Positions 1 through 8,707 of a stretch of 43,873 bases of DNA are shown one piece after another (within the stretch, counting starts at the first letter, position 1; each line of letters begins with the position of its first letter). Source of the stretch: Brachionus koreanus (taxonomy: Eukaryota > Rotifera > Eurotatoria > Ploima > Brachionidae); assembly GCA_016987375.1 (NCBI GenBank), contig PJRA01000323.1:73232-117104 (forward strand), given 5' to 3'. Made by a program: the position numbers and the translations under genes. The notes under the pieces were generated by a model. It searched no databases. It was not told the DNA's origin and saw only the letters and a list, made by a program, of their open reading frames with translations.

Positions 1-412
1 ACCATTAAACCACTTTTTTCCCATAAGTATGAAGAATAAAACTACAATTAAAATAACGAGTAAAACCGATTGGTTTAATTGCCAGTACTGTAAGAATTGG
101 TACTCTACCTTCTCAGCCAAAATGGACAAAATACTTTGATATGTTAAATCTTTAGCATGTGGCATTGGATTCTTTCGGGTTTGTATTGGTTCGGATCGAA
201 AAATGTATCCGATTAAATTGGAGGCTGTTGCCTCATCATTTGATCAAATTTTGATTCCATGATGAATGTTGTCTTTGTATTTAATCGTGTCGCAACACGT
301 GACTAATTTTAATATATCTCAAAATATTATAAACTCTTCTAATTGTATACGTTTGTTTTCTTCAATGGATCCTACTAAAATAAATAGCAGAATCCTCCCG
401 TTGGGCGCCAAA
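1..412 (-). other. Internal leader of an LTR retroelement running off the left edge
   Basis: Read on the minus strand, a primer-binding-site-like sequence (plus 401-412, TTTGGCGCCCAA on the minus strand) follows an LTR end, so 1-400 should be the 5' internal region of an element that continues outside the window. A short minus-strand ORF starts at the ATG at 163-165 and is still open at base 1. Its last visible part is a strongly hydrophobic stretch (VLLVILIVVLFFIL) followed by GKKW, which looks like a membrane anchor. A separate short frame begins at about 286 and hits a stop after about 15 codons. I do not recognise a gag domain here, so the product is unknown. Confidence 0.4.
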
Positions 413-668
413 TGTAAAGTCTCGGGTTCGGACTTGAGGGATTAAAGCCAAGAAATAAATAAAACAATTTAATTTAGTTAAAATTTTATTAAATGGAATC
501 CAAAGTTAATACAAATAAGTAGTTGCTTATATAGTGGTTAAGTGTTAGCGTGCTCTGACTGCAGTTTTGACTTAACTGCATTTAAATAAGGTCTAGAGAA
601 GAAGATTAAGAGATGACAAAACTCGGGTCTTAGCAATATTATTATAAATTGATAGCTTGTATGTTGCA
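413..668 (-). repeat. LTR (minus-strand element), 5' LTR with PBS beside it
   Basis: The minus strand shows a TATA-like TATATAAG (about 525-535), then an AATAAA-type signal within TTTAATAAAATTT (about 482-495), then an end in ...CTTTACA at 413, directly followed by the PBS-like TTTGGCGCCCAACG. That order (TATA, polyadenylation signal, CA end, PBS) is the normal layout of a 5' LTR. The outer end is uncertain: I see no clear TG...CA partner and place it near 668 only because the LINE fragment starts at about 726. No second copy lies in the window, so LTR identity cannot be tested here. Confidence 0.5.
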
Positions 669-725
669 AATTTCAGCATTGATCGTTTGATCACCAAGCT
701 ATAAATCAATCTTGAGTAAAAATAT

Positions 726-1384
726 TCAAATGTTTTTTCTCCACTGAACTTTAACAGAGGTTGACAAAAAAAAAAGTCTTTTTGTACAAAACAATTTCTT
801 ATTTACAGCAAGATTTATACTGCAAGCTTGCTTGGAGAAATTTAGATTTTGATCAATCATAAAACCTAAAAGGCTAATTTCTTTGACAACTTTTATTTCT
901 ATTCCACATAAGTGTATTGTTTCAGGAGCAATAATATTTCTTTTAGTAAAAATCATACAAAACGTTTTCGACCAGTTTATATCGACTTTATTGTAAAAAC
1001 ACCAATCTTTTAAAATATTAAAAGACAATTGAAAATTAGCTAATACAGTCTCTAAGTCCATTGAATGACTAATGGTTGTGTCATCTGCAAACATCTTAAT
1101 ACTAAATTTCTTTAAAAGAAAAGGAAAGTCATTCACAAAAATAAGAAAAAGAAGAGGACCAAAAAATGAGTCTGTGGAACTGCTAATTTAAGTGTTACAG
1201 ATTTTGAGTTTTCATTACTAAGCAATCCTTGTTCACAATCACTAAAGACATAGTAGAGACATTTCTTAAAAACTCGCCAATCTTTTACTGGTTTCGGCAT
1301 AAGGCAAACAACACTCTTTGAACATTCATGTTGTTCTTCTTTTTCTTCACCACAAAGATCATATTCTTTCCCCCCGATTCTCAA
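726..1384 (-). pseudogene. LINE reverse transcriptase fragment, frameshifted
   Basis: Two overlapping minus-strand frames together give the middle of a non-LTR reverse transcriptase. The upstream frame (1133-1384) carries a degraded version of the G-V-P-Q-G-S...L-F motif, seen as AVPQTHFLVLFFFLF. The next frame (726-1136) begins with the matching ND(F/L)P, then has the catalytic FADDT and the downstream NW-SKT and LLGFMID blocks typical of CR1/Jockey-like LINEs. The join between the frames needs a frameshift at about 1135, and both the endonuclease and the C-terminus are missing. It is a dead fragment. The family comes from motifs only; the clade is not resolved. Confidence 0.75.
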
Positions 1385-1461
1385 CTTCTCCTGGCAGTTT
1401 GTTCTTAAAGTTGTGTTCTTAAATCTTTCTTTGGCTTAGAATTTAATCTAATTTCAATTTT

Positions 1462-1950
1462 CTACGGCTTACCTCTCTTTCGTTTAGAAGTTTCGTTCTT
1501 TATCAGTTTCTGAGTTTCTTCGCATGAACTTATATCCTGGGATTCGAATTGGATTTTCTTTGATTCTTTCGAAAAATCAGTATCTGGGTATGAGCGAACC
1601 AACTCACTTTTACGGATGTAAGCACGATAACTTCTTCTCTCAATGGGGTTTGACGAGGAAAATTGAATTTGATTATCTTCGTTTTTATTCTCGTTCAAAG
1701 TTATGTCTAATTGTTGGCTTTCAGAGATATCCTCATTTACTGGTTCACTTTCCATGAAACACTTCTTTAATCTATTTCTATGAACAATCAGTCTCTTCTT
1801 TCCTCCAATTAGCTTTATTTTATAGTTTACTTCTCCGATCTTCATAAGGACCTTTCCATGCTTTTGTAAGTTTTGGGCTAACCCCTTTCTTTTTCTCAGA
1901 ATTTAAAAGCCAACATCTCTCTCCTCCTTTAAAATCAACGTCTCTAACTG
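1462..1950 (-). pseudogene. Ty3/Gypsy integrase C-terminal remnant (GPY/F module)
   Basis: The minus strand encodes the end of a Gypsy-type integrase. One frame gives CWLLNSEKKKGVSPKL and KAWKGPYE (about 1845-1910), the GPY part of the GPY/F module. After a frameshift at about 1845 the next frame continues as GEVNYKIKLIGGKKRLIVHR, then NRLKKCF, the conserved V-H-x-N-R-L ending. A charged, Ser/Glu-rich tail of about 100 residues follows, to 1462. The catalytic core, RNase H, reverse transcriptase and protease that should precede it are absent: the gag remnant begins only about 50 bases upstream. The element has therefore lost almost all of pol. Confidence 0.75.
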
Positions 1951-1951
1951 A

Positions 1952-2888
1952 TCAATCGTAGTTTTTCATTTTGTCGATTTTTAGCGCGGTATCACGTTGA
2001 ACCAATGTAATCATTTGTGGTGTAACGTTGAGTATTCGGGCAATATCTACGATAATGTCCGTCCTGATTACATTCATAACATTTGATTTTTCTTTGATAA
2101 CTATTATTAACTGATTTTGGAAATCTTGGAACATATTCTAAATACAATCCATCGTTGATTATTTAACTCATTAATATTATATGGATGTTTAAAATCAGGT
2201 TGATTTCTTCCGAATCCTTTATTTTCTTTTGTGAATAGTGGATTATATTCTCCAATATATATCGGCTCTTGTTTTGGCTGACCATTTGTTCCTGTGCTTT
2301 ATGTTTAGTAAAACTATTTTTCTTGGACCAAGTATTGCAATTGCTCAAGTTTAGTACTTCTTTTTCTCTGGCCGTTAACACAATTGTATCTTAGTCGTCG
2401 ATATCCATTACAGCCAACTTATCAGCTATATCTCTTCTGCATAAGCCTGCAAGAAACTGGTTTTTTAAATAATTCTCTAGCTCTCCACCATTTAATCCGG
2501 GAAAAGCTTTCCTTGCCAGATCCTTTAAGGCTCCTGTATATTGAATTAAGCTTTCGTTGTGCTCTTGGTATCTTTCGACAAAGTTACGTAAGTATGCATG
2601 GGTTGGAGCTTCAGGGGTACTAAATAATTCGTTAAAACGTCTTTTAACTTCTTCATAAGTCTCCTCACTGATCCATTTATCCACCAATTGGAAAATTTCA
2701 TCATCCAAAAATGATCCAAAAACATTTATTTTATCTCTTTCTGATATTTTTCTATTTATCTCTAAGTAACCATCAAACTTATTGAGCCAAAAATTTACGT
2801 TAGTAGTTGCAGTAAATATATCTGCAGCTCTCATTTCTGCAAGCGCAATCGTATTGTTTCTTTCAATTTTGCTTAACCTAAAATCCAA
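1952..2888 (-). pseudogene. Ty3/Gypsy gag remnant with CCHC zinc knuckle
   Basis: The minus-strand frame 2391-2888 encodes a retrotransposon Gag domain: a tryptophan-containing start (FWLNKFDGYLEI), a helix-rich middle and the characteristic ...LRNFVERYQEHNESL... region. The same frame continues after one in-frame stop (about 2388-2390) to 2163. In another frame, about 2040-2085, there is a clean zinc knuckle CYECNQDGHYRRYC (C-x2-C-x4-H-x4-C), followed by a stop. Gag and knuckle are now in different frames, so the gene is broken. It belongs with the integrase tail at 1462-1950 and the LTR end at 3220, all on the minus strand. Confidence 0.8.
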
Positions 2889-3207
2889 AAAAAATTCTGC
2901 TGTTCTTTTTATTATTTTTGATATCTCTAAAATGGTCGATCTTATTTTTTATTAATACTGTATTTATCGAGCCACTCTTTACAAGTATTATTCTTAACAA
3001 ATAATGTTTAATATAGCCACATTTCGATAGTTTCTATTGTATTCTTTTCTTTTTTCTTTCTTTTCATAGAACTTCGACTAACCAATTGAAAATTTAGTGT
3101 ATTCGTAACTTTCCTCGAGCTTCTAGATATTCATTAACTGTTCTCTTCAATTTTTATATAATCGTTCTCTACTGAAAAAGCTTAATTTGTTAAGCTTAAG
3201 CTTTTAC

Positions 3208-3300
3208 CGCTGCCACCAATGTTCTCAGCTTTTTTTTTGAAATCTTTTTAGGAAGCTTGCTTTATTGATCGTGTGTGTGAAAAGTATTTTATAAGATGAA
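3208..3300 (-). repeat. 5' LTR end and primer-binding site of the 1.4-3.3 kb Gypsy relic
   Basis: On the minus strand a TATA-like TTATAAAA (about 3278-3290) and AATAAAG (about 3262-3268) are followed by an LTR-like end GCTGAGAACA and then TTGGTGGCAGCGG (plus 3208-3219), a common Gypsy-type primer-binding region. The gag remnant follows about 320 bases downstream, as expected. The outer LTR boundary cannot be fixed, because no second LTR copy is visible. Confidence 0.45.
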
Positions 3301-3628
3301 CAATGATTAAACATCAAATTAGCTCGAATATCTATTTTTTATAAAATTCAATTTTTAATTTTTTTAGTTTTTTAATGTTAAAAAGCCAGCTTTGAAGTTT
3401 AATAAAAATAATATGTTCGCTCTGGAATATAATTTTATTATTTAAAAAGTTAAGTATTTTGTTAATTTTTCCTTTGTTTCACTATGTTTTACTCTTTCAT
3501 TACACTGTTTGGAGAGTTGTTTATTCACAAAATTGTTAAAAGAACAACTAAATTTATAAAAAAGTTGATTTATTGGTCCTAGAAATATTAGAAATTAATT
3601 AATTTTCAAATTTTAAATTAAAAAATAT
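3301..3628. other. AT-rich spacer, nothing recognised
   Basis: Low-GC sequence between the Gypsy relic and the 3' end of the next gene. It may include more of the LTR. I see no coding signal. Confidence 0.5.
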
Positions 3629-4675
3629 TCAGTAGGTAATGTCTTGACGAAATGAAAAAATTTTTCTTAGCCAATACTCCATAAAAAGAACATCCTTATT
3701 GAAATTCATATTCTTGATAAAAAGCTCTGGATTAAGAAGCATGGTCTCGTTTAGATTGTCAATAGTTGGCAAAATCAAAGAAGTACTCTTATTGTATATT
3801 GAAGTTAATGCTGAATTCTGAACTACTGGTATGGCACCCATTAAAACAGTTTCATAAAATCTGTGTGTATCAATTCCAGAGCCTCTTGGACAAAGAACAA
3901 ATTTTGCGTCATTCAAATTTTTGAAATAATCTTCAAAATTCAACATTTGTTTTAATAGCTTTACGCCTTTAAAATCACTAAAACTATTCAAAAATCTTTT
4001 TCTTACTTTGAGATTTGTTTTTTCGTTGAAATTTATGTATAAAAGTGTTTTCCTCTCATTCCATGGTTTTGTTCCATATTTTTTATATTTCTCTAATATT
4101 GCATAGTAATTTAAATTGAAATGAAAATTAATGAATCCAACAGGAATTGCTATTAATTTAGGATGAAAAGAACTAGAATTTTGAGCAAACCATGCAGCAA
4201 TTTTATCGTTTTCTAAATATTTTTTGAATATTTCTTTTACCGGATTAGCCCCGTTGTGGGTTATTAAAATGATCTCTTTTTGAAATTTTTCAAAATATTT
4301 TTCAAAAAACAAATTTAAAAAATCTATTTTGATAAAAATAATAGGTCTCCGCATATTAAAAATTTTCTCTGGAAAAAAAACAGTAACTTGATCTAATATA
4401 GCATCGGAAAATATTCTAAATGTATCGCCAGTAACAAATGGCAAGCTCTCTAGCCTTTTCGAACGGTCGGCGTAGTATTCAACTTTTTTAAAATTTAATT
4501 TATCATGATAAACCGTTGTATTTTTTGAAATAAAAAATTTAGTTACTATTCTCTGTGATATTGATGCTTCAGAAGTTTTTTTTATTGAAAATTTTGATTC
4601 ATAAAATTTCAATAAAATAAAAAACCCGGCTATAAAACAGTTGAAAATAATAAACAACTTTATTTTCGAAAGCAT
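3629..4675 (-). CDS. Exostosin-like type II membrane glycosyltransferase
   Basis: Single-exon ORF of 348 residues with a signal-anchor at residues 5-24 (IKLFIIFNCFIAGFFILLKF), so a type II Golgi/ER protein with a lumenal catalytic domain is expected. Residues 138-146 (THNGANPVK) and 162-183 (WFAQN, then HPKL..IPVGF) form one conserved block. Residues 262-285 (LCPRGSGIDTHRFYE, then MGAIPVV) form the second. This pair is typical of exostosin-like (GT47-related) glycosyltransferases, where the second block contributes to nucleotide-sugar binding. Donor and acceptor cannot be read from the sequence. Length and a start methionine directly before the anchor suggest a complete gene. The 3' flank is AT-rich and I see no partner gene nearby. 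Family placement is by motif recall, not a search. Confidence 0.7.
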   Translation of the reverse strand: MLSKIKLFIIFNCFIAGFFILLKFYESKFSIKKTSEASISQRIVTKFFISKNTTVYHDKLNFKKVEYYADRSKRLESLPFVTGDTFRIFSDAILDQVTVFFPEKIFNMRRPIIFIKIDFLNLFFEKYFEKFQKEIILITHNGANPVKEIFKKYLENDKIAAWFAQNSSSFHPKLIAIPVGFINFHFNLNYYAILEKYKKYGTKPWNERKTLLYINFNEKTNLKVRKRFLNSFSDFKGVKLLKQMLNFEDYFKNLNDAKFVLCPRGSGIDTHRFYETVLMGAIPVVQNSALTSIYNKSTSLILPTIDNLNETMLLNPELFIKNMNFNKDVLFMEYWLRKIFSFRQDITY

Positions 4676-5740
4676 TAGATAAATTTAATTCTATTTTAGT
4701 CAGTATTTTATAGTTTGCTAAAAATTTCAATATTAAAAAAATAAAAAAAAAGTTCAAATTAAAAAAAGTATACTTCATTTTGTTTTGTAGTTACCATTCT
4801 GCTATTTTTAACTAAAATTTGTAATGTATTTGGGAGTTAATAGAAAGACTAATTATAACTATTACTTTATTAAATAAAGATCAAGAATAATGAATAAAGA
4901 ATAAGAATAATATATAACAATAAAATTGAGTTGCTTAAATATTGAATCCAATACGTGACTAGATTTCTAAAGAGAATAAAGATGCAACAACAAATTGCCA
5001 AATAAGGTAAAATGAATTTTAATAAGTTATGGTAGATAAATTATTCAAAACATCAACTAATAATATATTGAATTAAATGATTGGGGCTACATTTTTGTAA
5101 TACTAACACAACATATACTATTTAATTTTTGTTAAGTGTCAAAGAACGATCTTAAATACTTGGTAAATAAATTCTCAAAAATCTTAAAACTTATGTAAAT
5201 ATTTTTACTTATCCTCTAAATGTAACATAGACTACAATTCAAAGTTGCATTGATAGTTTAAAGTCTGCTAATGATGTGCAAAATCTTAGAATTTTAGCTT
5301 TCAAAATTTTTACACACCATTTTTGAATTTTTATCTTTTTGTCTTATTCTATTGTGTTTATTTAGACTTCTTATTTAATTTTAAATTGTATTTATTAAGT
5401 TTTTTGTAATTGAAAGACTTAAGATTTCTGACCGCTTATTATATTGATAATTATTTTTAGCTTGAGGCACAGCTTAATAGAGTCTTGATTTTGATGATGT
5501 ACTCTAAAACCTTTAACAAACCGTTTTGATTGATTACTGATTTGATTTCCTAAAAAAAAGAAAGTAGAAATATATTTTAGATAAAAAAAGATGCAATAAA
5601 GTATGTTGCACTATTTTTCACTTCTTCTCTCTTAATCTTCTCTTCTTCTTCTTCTCAAATTGTGCGACCGACAACAAGGAAAATTTCTGCCATTCTCAAA
5701 AATAATAATTCCATGTCCATTAATTATTTATTATACAATT
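4676..5740. other. AT-rich intergenic region with one dispersed repeat copy
   Basis: No gene is recognised. At 5210-5370 lies a diverged copy of the repeat at 7980-8135 in the same orientation (shared GTTGCATTGATAGTTTAAAG-like core). A CTT-rich run lies near 5640-5660. Confidence 0.5.
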
Positions 5741-7342
5741 TATTTTATTATACAATTATTTTTTTGTAAAAAAACAACCATCATCATATTAAAATATTAA
5801 ATAAAAAAAAAAAATTCTAATACACCCAAAAACACCCTTGTAATTTTCATGATACACCTAAAAGCTTTAAATATTTTCTTAAAGAGCATAAAAATATGTA
5901 TTCCAAAAGTTTTATAACTAAAGTAATATGATTTTGCCATGAAAAATTGAAAAAATAACTTTTAATGTTCTGAGATGATACACCCTGATTTTTTCACCAA
6001 ATTTCAATTTTTTTTAGTGAAAAAAAATTGCCATAGTAGGTTTTCGACCATCAGGAATACTAAAAGTGCTAAATTTTTTAAAAATAAACTATTTTTTAAA
6101 GTAAATTTTTGAAAATGATATAACGGGTGATGTATAAGTAAATGGACAAAAATTAAAAGTGAATATCTCAAAAAATAAAAATTATATTAAGTTCTAGTTT
6201 TTTTACTGATGTAAAGAATTTATTTTTCATTAGAATTATGATTTTTCAAAAATGAAAAAACTCCATCGTGACCGATTTCTTGAGCTTTACTTTGACCCCC
6301 GTCATAAGTGATTTCACAAAATTTAAGTAGGGACCTAATGAGATAGAATGGACGCTTGAGATCGCTTTGAGGTAGCAGTGGCTGGCTGCAACTAAATGGC
6401 AGAGACCAAAGGTGACAACGGGGTGAAGCCAAGTAGCGTTGACGAGTGGGACGATGAGATAGGGCAACTTTTTTCACTCTCTCTCGTCATAGATGAGGAA
6501 GCAAATGAGTAGAAGGGGAGGTATGTAACCCGTACCCTTCCAACATTTTGAGACTTGTATAAATACAAGTTCCACTTAAAAATAAAAAGTTGTTTAAATA
6601 AATAAAACAATTTACAAGCAACACTTTATTTTAATTCTCCCCCTGACTCACAAGAGTTACAATATTTATGAATTCCTTATTTATATTTTGATTTCCAACA
6701 ATCGTTTTAAATTGGTTATAACTAGTTTTCATAATTAGACGTTAAAAGTTTTTGATTAATGACAAAATAAGACTTTATATTAGTATAAGTATTACAATTT
6801 TTTAAATAAATGATGTAAATACAAATTTAAATTTAATTTGTCAAAAATATAGAATAAAAATTCAAAATAAAAAAAAATTTAAAATTAAAGAAAAAAATTT
6901 CAAATATTTTCTTCTTTTTACTTTAGTATATCATTTTTGATGTTTTACAAACATTTGAAAATTTATTAAAACAAAAATTTATTTTAAAAAATAATTTATT
7001 TTTAAAAAATTAACCACTTTTAGTATTCCTGATGGTCGAAAACCTACTATGGCAATTTTTTTTCACTAGAAAAAATTGAAATTTGGTAAAAAAATCAGGG
7101 TTTATCATCTCAGAACATTAAAAGTTATTTTTTCAATTTTTCATGGCAAAATCATATTACTTTAGTTATAAAACTTTTGGAATACATATTTTTATGCTCT
7201 TTAAGAAAATATTTAAAGCTTTTAGGTGTATCATGAAAATTACAAGGGTGTTTTTGGGTGTATTAGAATTTTTTTTTTTTATTTAATATTTTAATATGAT
7301 GATGGTTGTTTTTTTACAAAAAAATAATTGTATAATAAAATA
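5741..7342. mobile_element. Foldback/MITE-like element with 371-bp terminal inverted repeats
   Basis: The segment 5741-6111 is repeated as its near-perfect reverse complement at 6972-7342, each 371 bases. Shared marker words include GGTTTTCGACCATCAGGAAT and ATACACCCAAAAACACCC with their complements. The 860 bases between the arms contain no transposase ORF; they hold a GC-richer block and a short LTR-like sequence (6524-6661). Long arms around a non-coding centre are typical of foldback elements or of non-autonomous TIR transposons. I could not find a convincing target-site duplication: the outer flanks are T-rich on the left and begin CAGG on the right. The family is therefore unassigned. 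Confidence 0.85.
6524..6661 (+). repeat. Short LTR-like sequence (solo LTR or TRIM candidate) inside the TIR element
   Basis: The segment starts TGTAAC and ends GTTACA, the short inverted ends of an LTR. It contains TATAAATA at 6558-6565 within the palindrome ACTTGTATAAATACAAGT (6553-6570) and AATAAA signals at about 6598-6605. A purine-rich tract (AGAAGGGGAGG, about 6511-6521) sits directly upstream, where a polypurine tract would lie before a 3' LTR. The upstream block 6245-6523 is clearly GC-richer than its surroundings and may be the internal part of a small retroelement; short minus-strand ORFs in it resemble nothing I know. No second LTR or target-site duplication is visible. Confidence 0.4.
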
Positions 7343-7659
7343 CAGGTAAGTAGAAATAAATCTATTAAAAAAAAATCTCTTTTTTAATAATTTTTCTGAT
7401 TTACACCCGGTCTTATTTTTTTCCAATCTTGACTGGTGTAGGTTTTAAAGTATACCCAAATAATGAGCTAATACATTAAAAAATCTAAAAATTGATTTCA
7501 TCAATATAGGTGGAGAAAATATTTTTCAAAAATCATTTTATTCTTAAATATACATAGCATGTTAACCGTGTTACATTAAAATTATTTAAATTAAATAAAA
7601 GATTTATTTTAATATCAAAAGATAAACTCTTTTAATTGAAATGATATTTTGAATTGATC

Positions 7660-7900
7660 ATCAACTTTAAGATGCCACGAGTTGTACAATATTTTATTTG
7701 TTTAGCCAATTTTAAATCATTTTGAATATAAATTCCTAGATTTTCAATGGGATTTCTATACCAATATGCATTACACTACATTTTTCTATATTAAAATCCA
7801 AAGAAAAAAGGCATGACCAACATGAGATAATAATACTTTTTCTCTTTGAAGTAATAAGTTGCCCTTGAAACTCAATCTTGACTGATTGGTTTTTTAAAAT
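7660..7900 (-). pseudogene. LINE reverse transcriptase fragment
   Basis: The minus strand reads [15 protein letters not shown] (about 7755-7802) and then GIYIQNDLKLAKQIKY (about 7690-7740). These are the blocks after the catalytic FADD motif in CR1-like reverse transcriptases (LDFN.EKC.VMHIG ... LGV.I..DLKW). Frameshifts separate the pieces and the catalytic aspartates are not present. The same two blocks occur in the LINE fragment at 13015-13800, so both are relics of one family. Confidence 0.7.
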
Positions 7901-7979
7901 CTATTTTATATTGAAAAAAAAAGGACAAAAATAAATGCTAAAAATATTTATAACTTTTTTTCCTATAAGTTTTTACTAT

Positions 7980-8135
7980 TTTTTTAAATGCAACATAGTG
8001 CTACACTCATAGTTGCATTAATAGTTTAAAGTTTGTCAATGGTGGACAAAATTTTCTGCAAAATGCATTACAGCCAAATTTACAGAATTTGCTTTTTATC
8101 TTTATTGTTCTATTGAACTAAATTTCACAAAATGG
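7980..8135 (+). repeat. Dispersed repeat, second copy of 5210-5370
   Basis: The word order around GCAACATAG, ATAGTTGCAT and TAATAGTTTAAAGT matches 5220-5275 with many substitutions, and similarity continues into the T-rich right part. The two copies flank the large inverted-repeat element. Neither has coding capacity. Confidence 0.45.
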
Positions 8136-8321
8136 GGTTTTCTAATGTTAAAAAACTGGTTTTATAATTTTGTTTAATTGTTTTAGCAAATTTTTTTCAA
8201 ATATCTAATGAGTTCAAAAAATTATTTAATTTTTCGGATGTAAAGTTTGGTGAAAATTCTTTAAAAATCCAGCTTTATTTGTTAAAAGTAAAAAAACGCG
8301 TAAAATTAAAATTGATAAAAC

Positions 8322-8707
8322 TTAGTCAAATTCTCGTTTTATTTGAATTGAAGCACAACAAGGACAACACCATCCAGCAGCAATATCTTTGACAATATTT
8401 CCCTTTTATTATAAAAAATATAATAAGACATTTTAATTAAAAAGTTAAACAAACATCAATTCCTTTTTCTTCTCGGATTTGATAGCGCATTATTGGCACT
8501 AGTAGAGGGTAACACAGACATTGAAGAGCATTCCAGATGATGCTCTGTCCAGCTGCATTCGAAGCTAGACCTGCTTCTACACATGGAACACAATAACCAA
8601 TCAAGCAATCAGGCAAGCTTCCAAAACAATCAAATAATCCATTACGAAATTCACTTAAATAAATTTTTAAATTTAAACATTTTTAAATAATTTTTAGTTT
8701 ACCTCAT
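8322..8707 (-). CDS. PLAC8 (cornifelin-type) cysteine-rich small protein, three exons
   Basis: A 94-residue protein is encoded by exons 8703-8707 (ATG plus two bases), 8455-8653 and 8322-8402, separated by introns of 49 bp (8654-8702) and 52 bp (8403-8454), both GT...AG and in phase. The protein starts MSEFRNGLFDCFGSLPDC. It has the PLAC8 hallmarks: early F-D-C, then GYCVPCVEAG, a middle hydrophobic stretch (YPLLVPIM), R-Y-Q-I-R-E, G-I-x-G, and the C-terminal AAGWCCPCCASIQIKRE. PLAC8/PCR-type proteins are small membrane-associated proteins linked to cadmium resistance, cell-size control or calcium handling in other eukaryotes; the role here is unknown. The gene looks complete: start, both splice junctions and stop agree. 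The tiny first coding exon would hide it from ORF-based searches. Confidence 0.88.

Noticed and set aside
6220..6610. Overlapping minus-strand ORFs in the centre of the inverted-repeat element
   Set aside because: They have open frames because the block is GC-richer, but the translations overlap in different frames and resemble no family.
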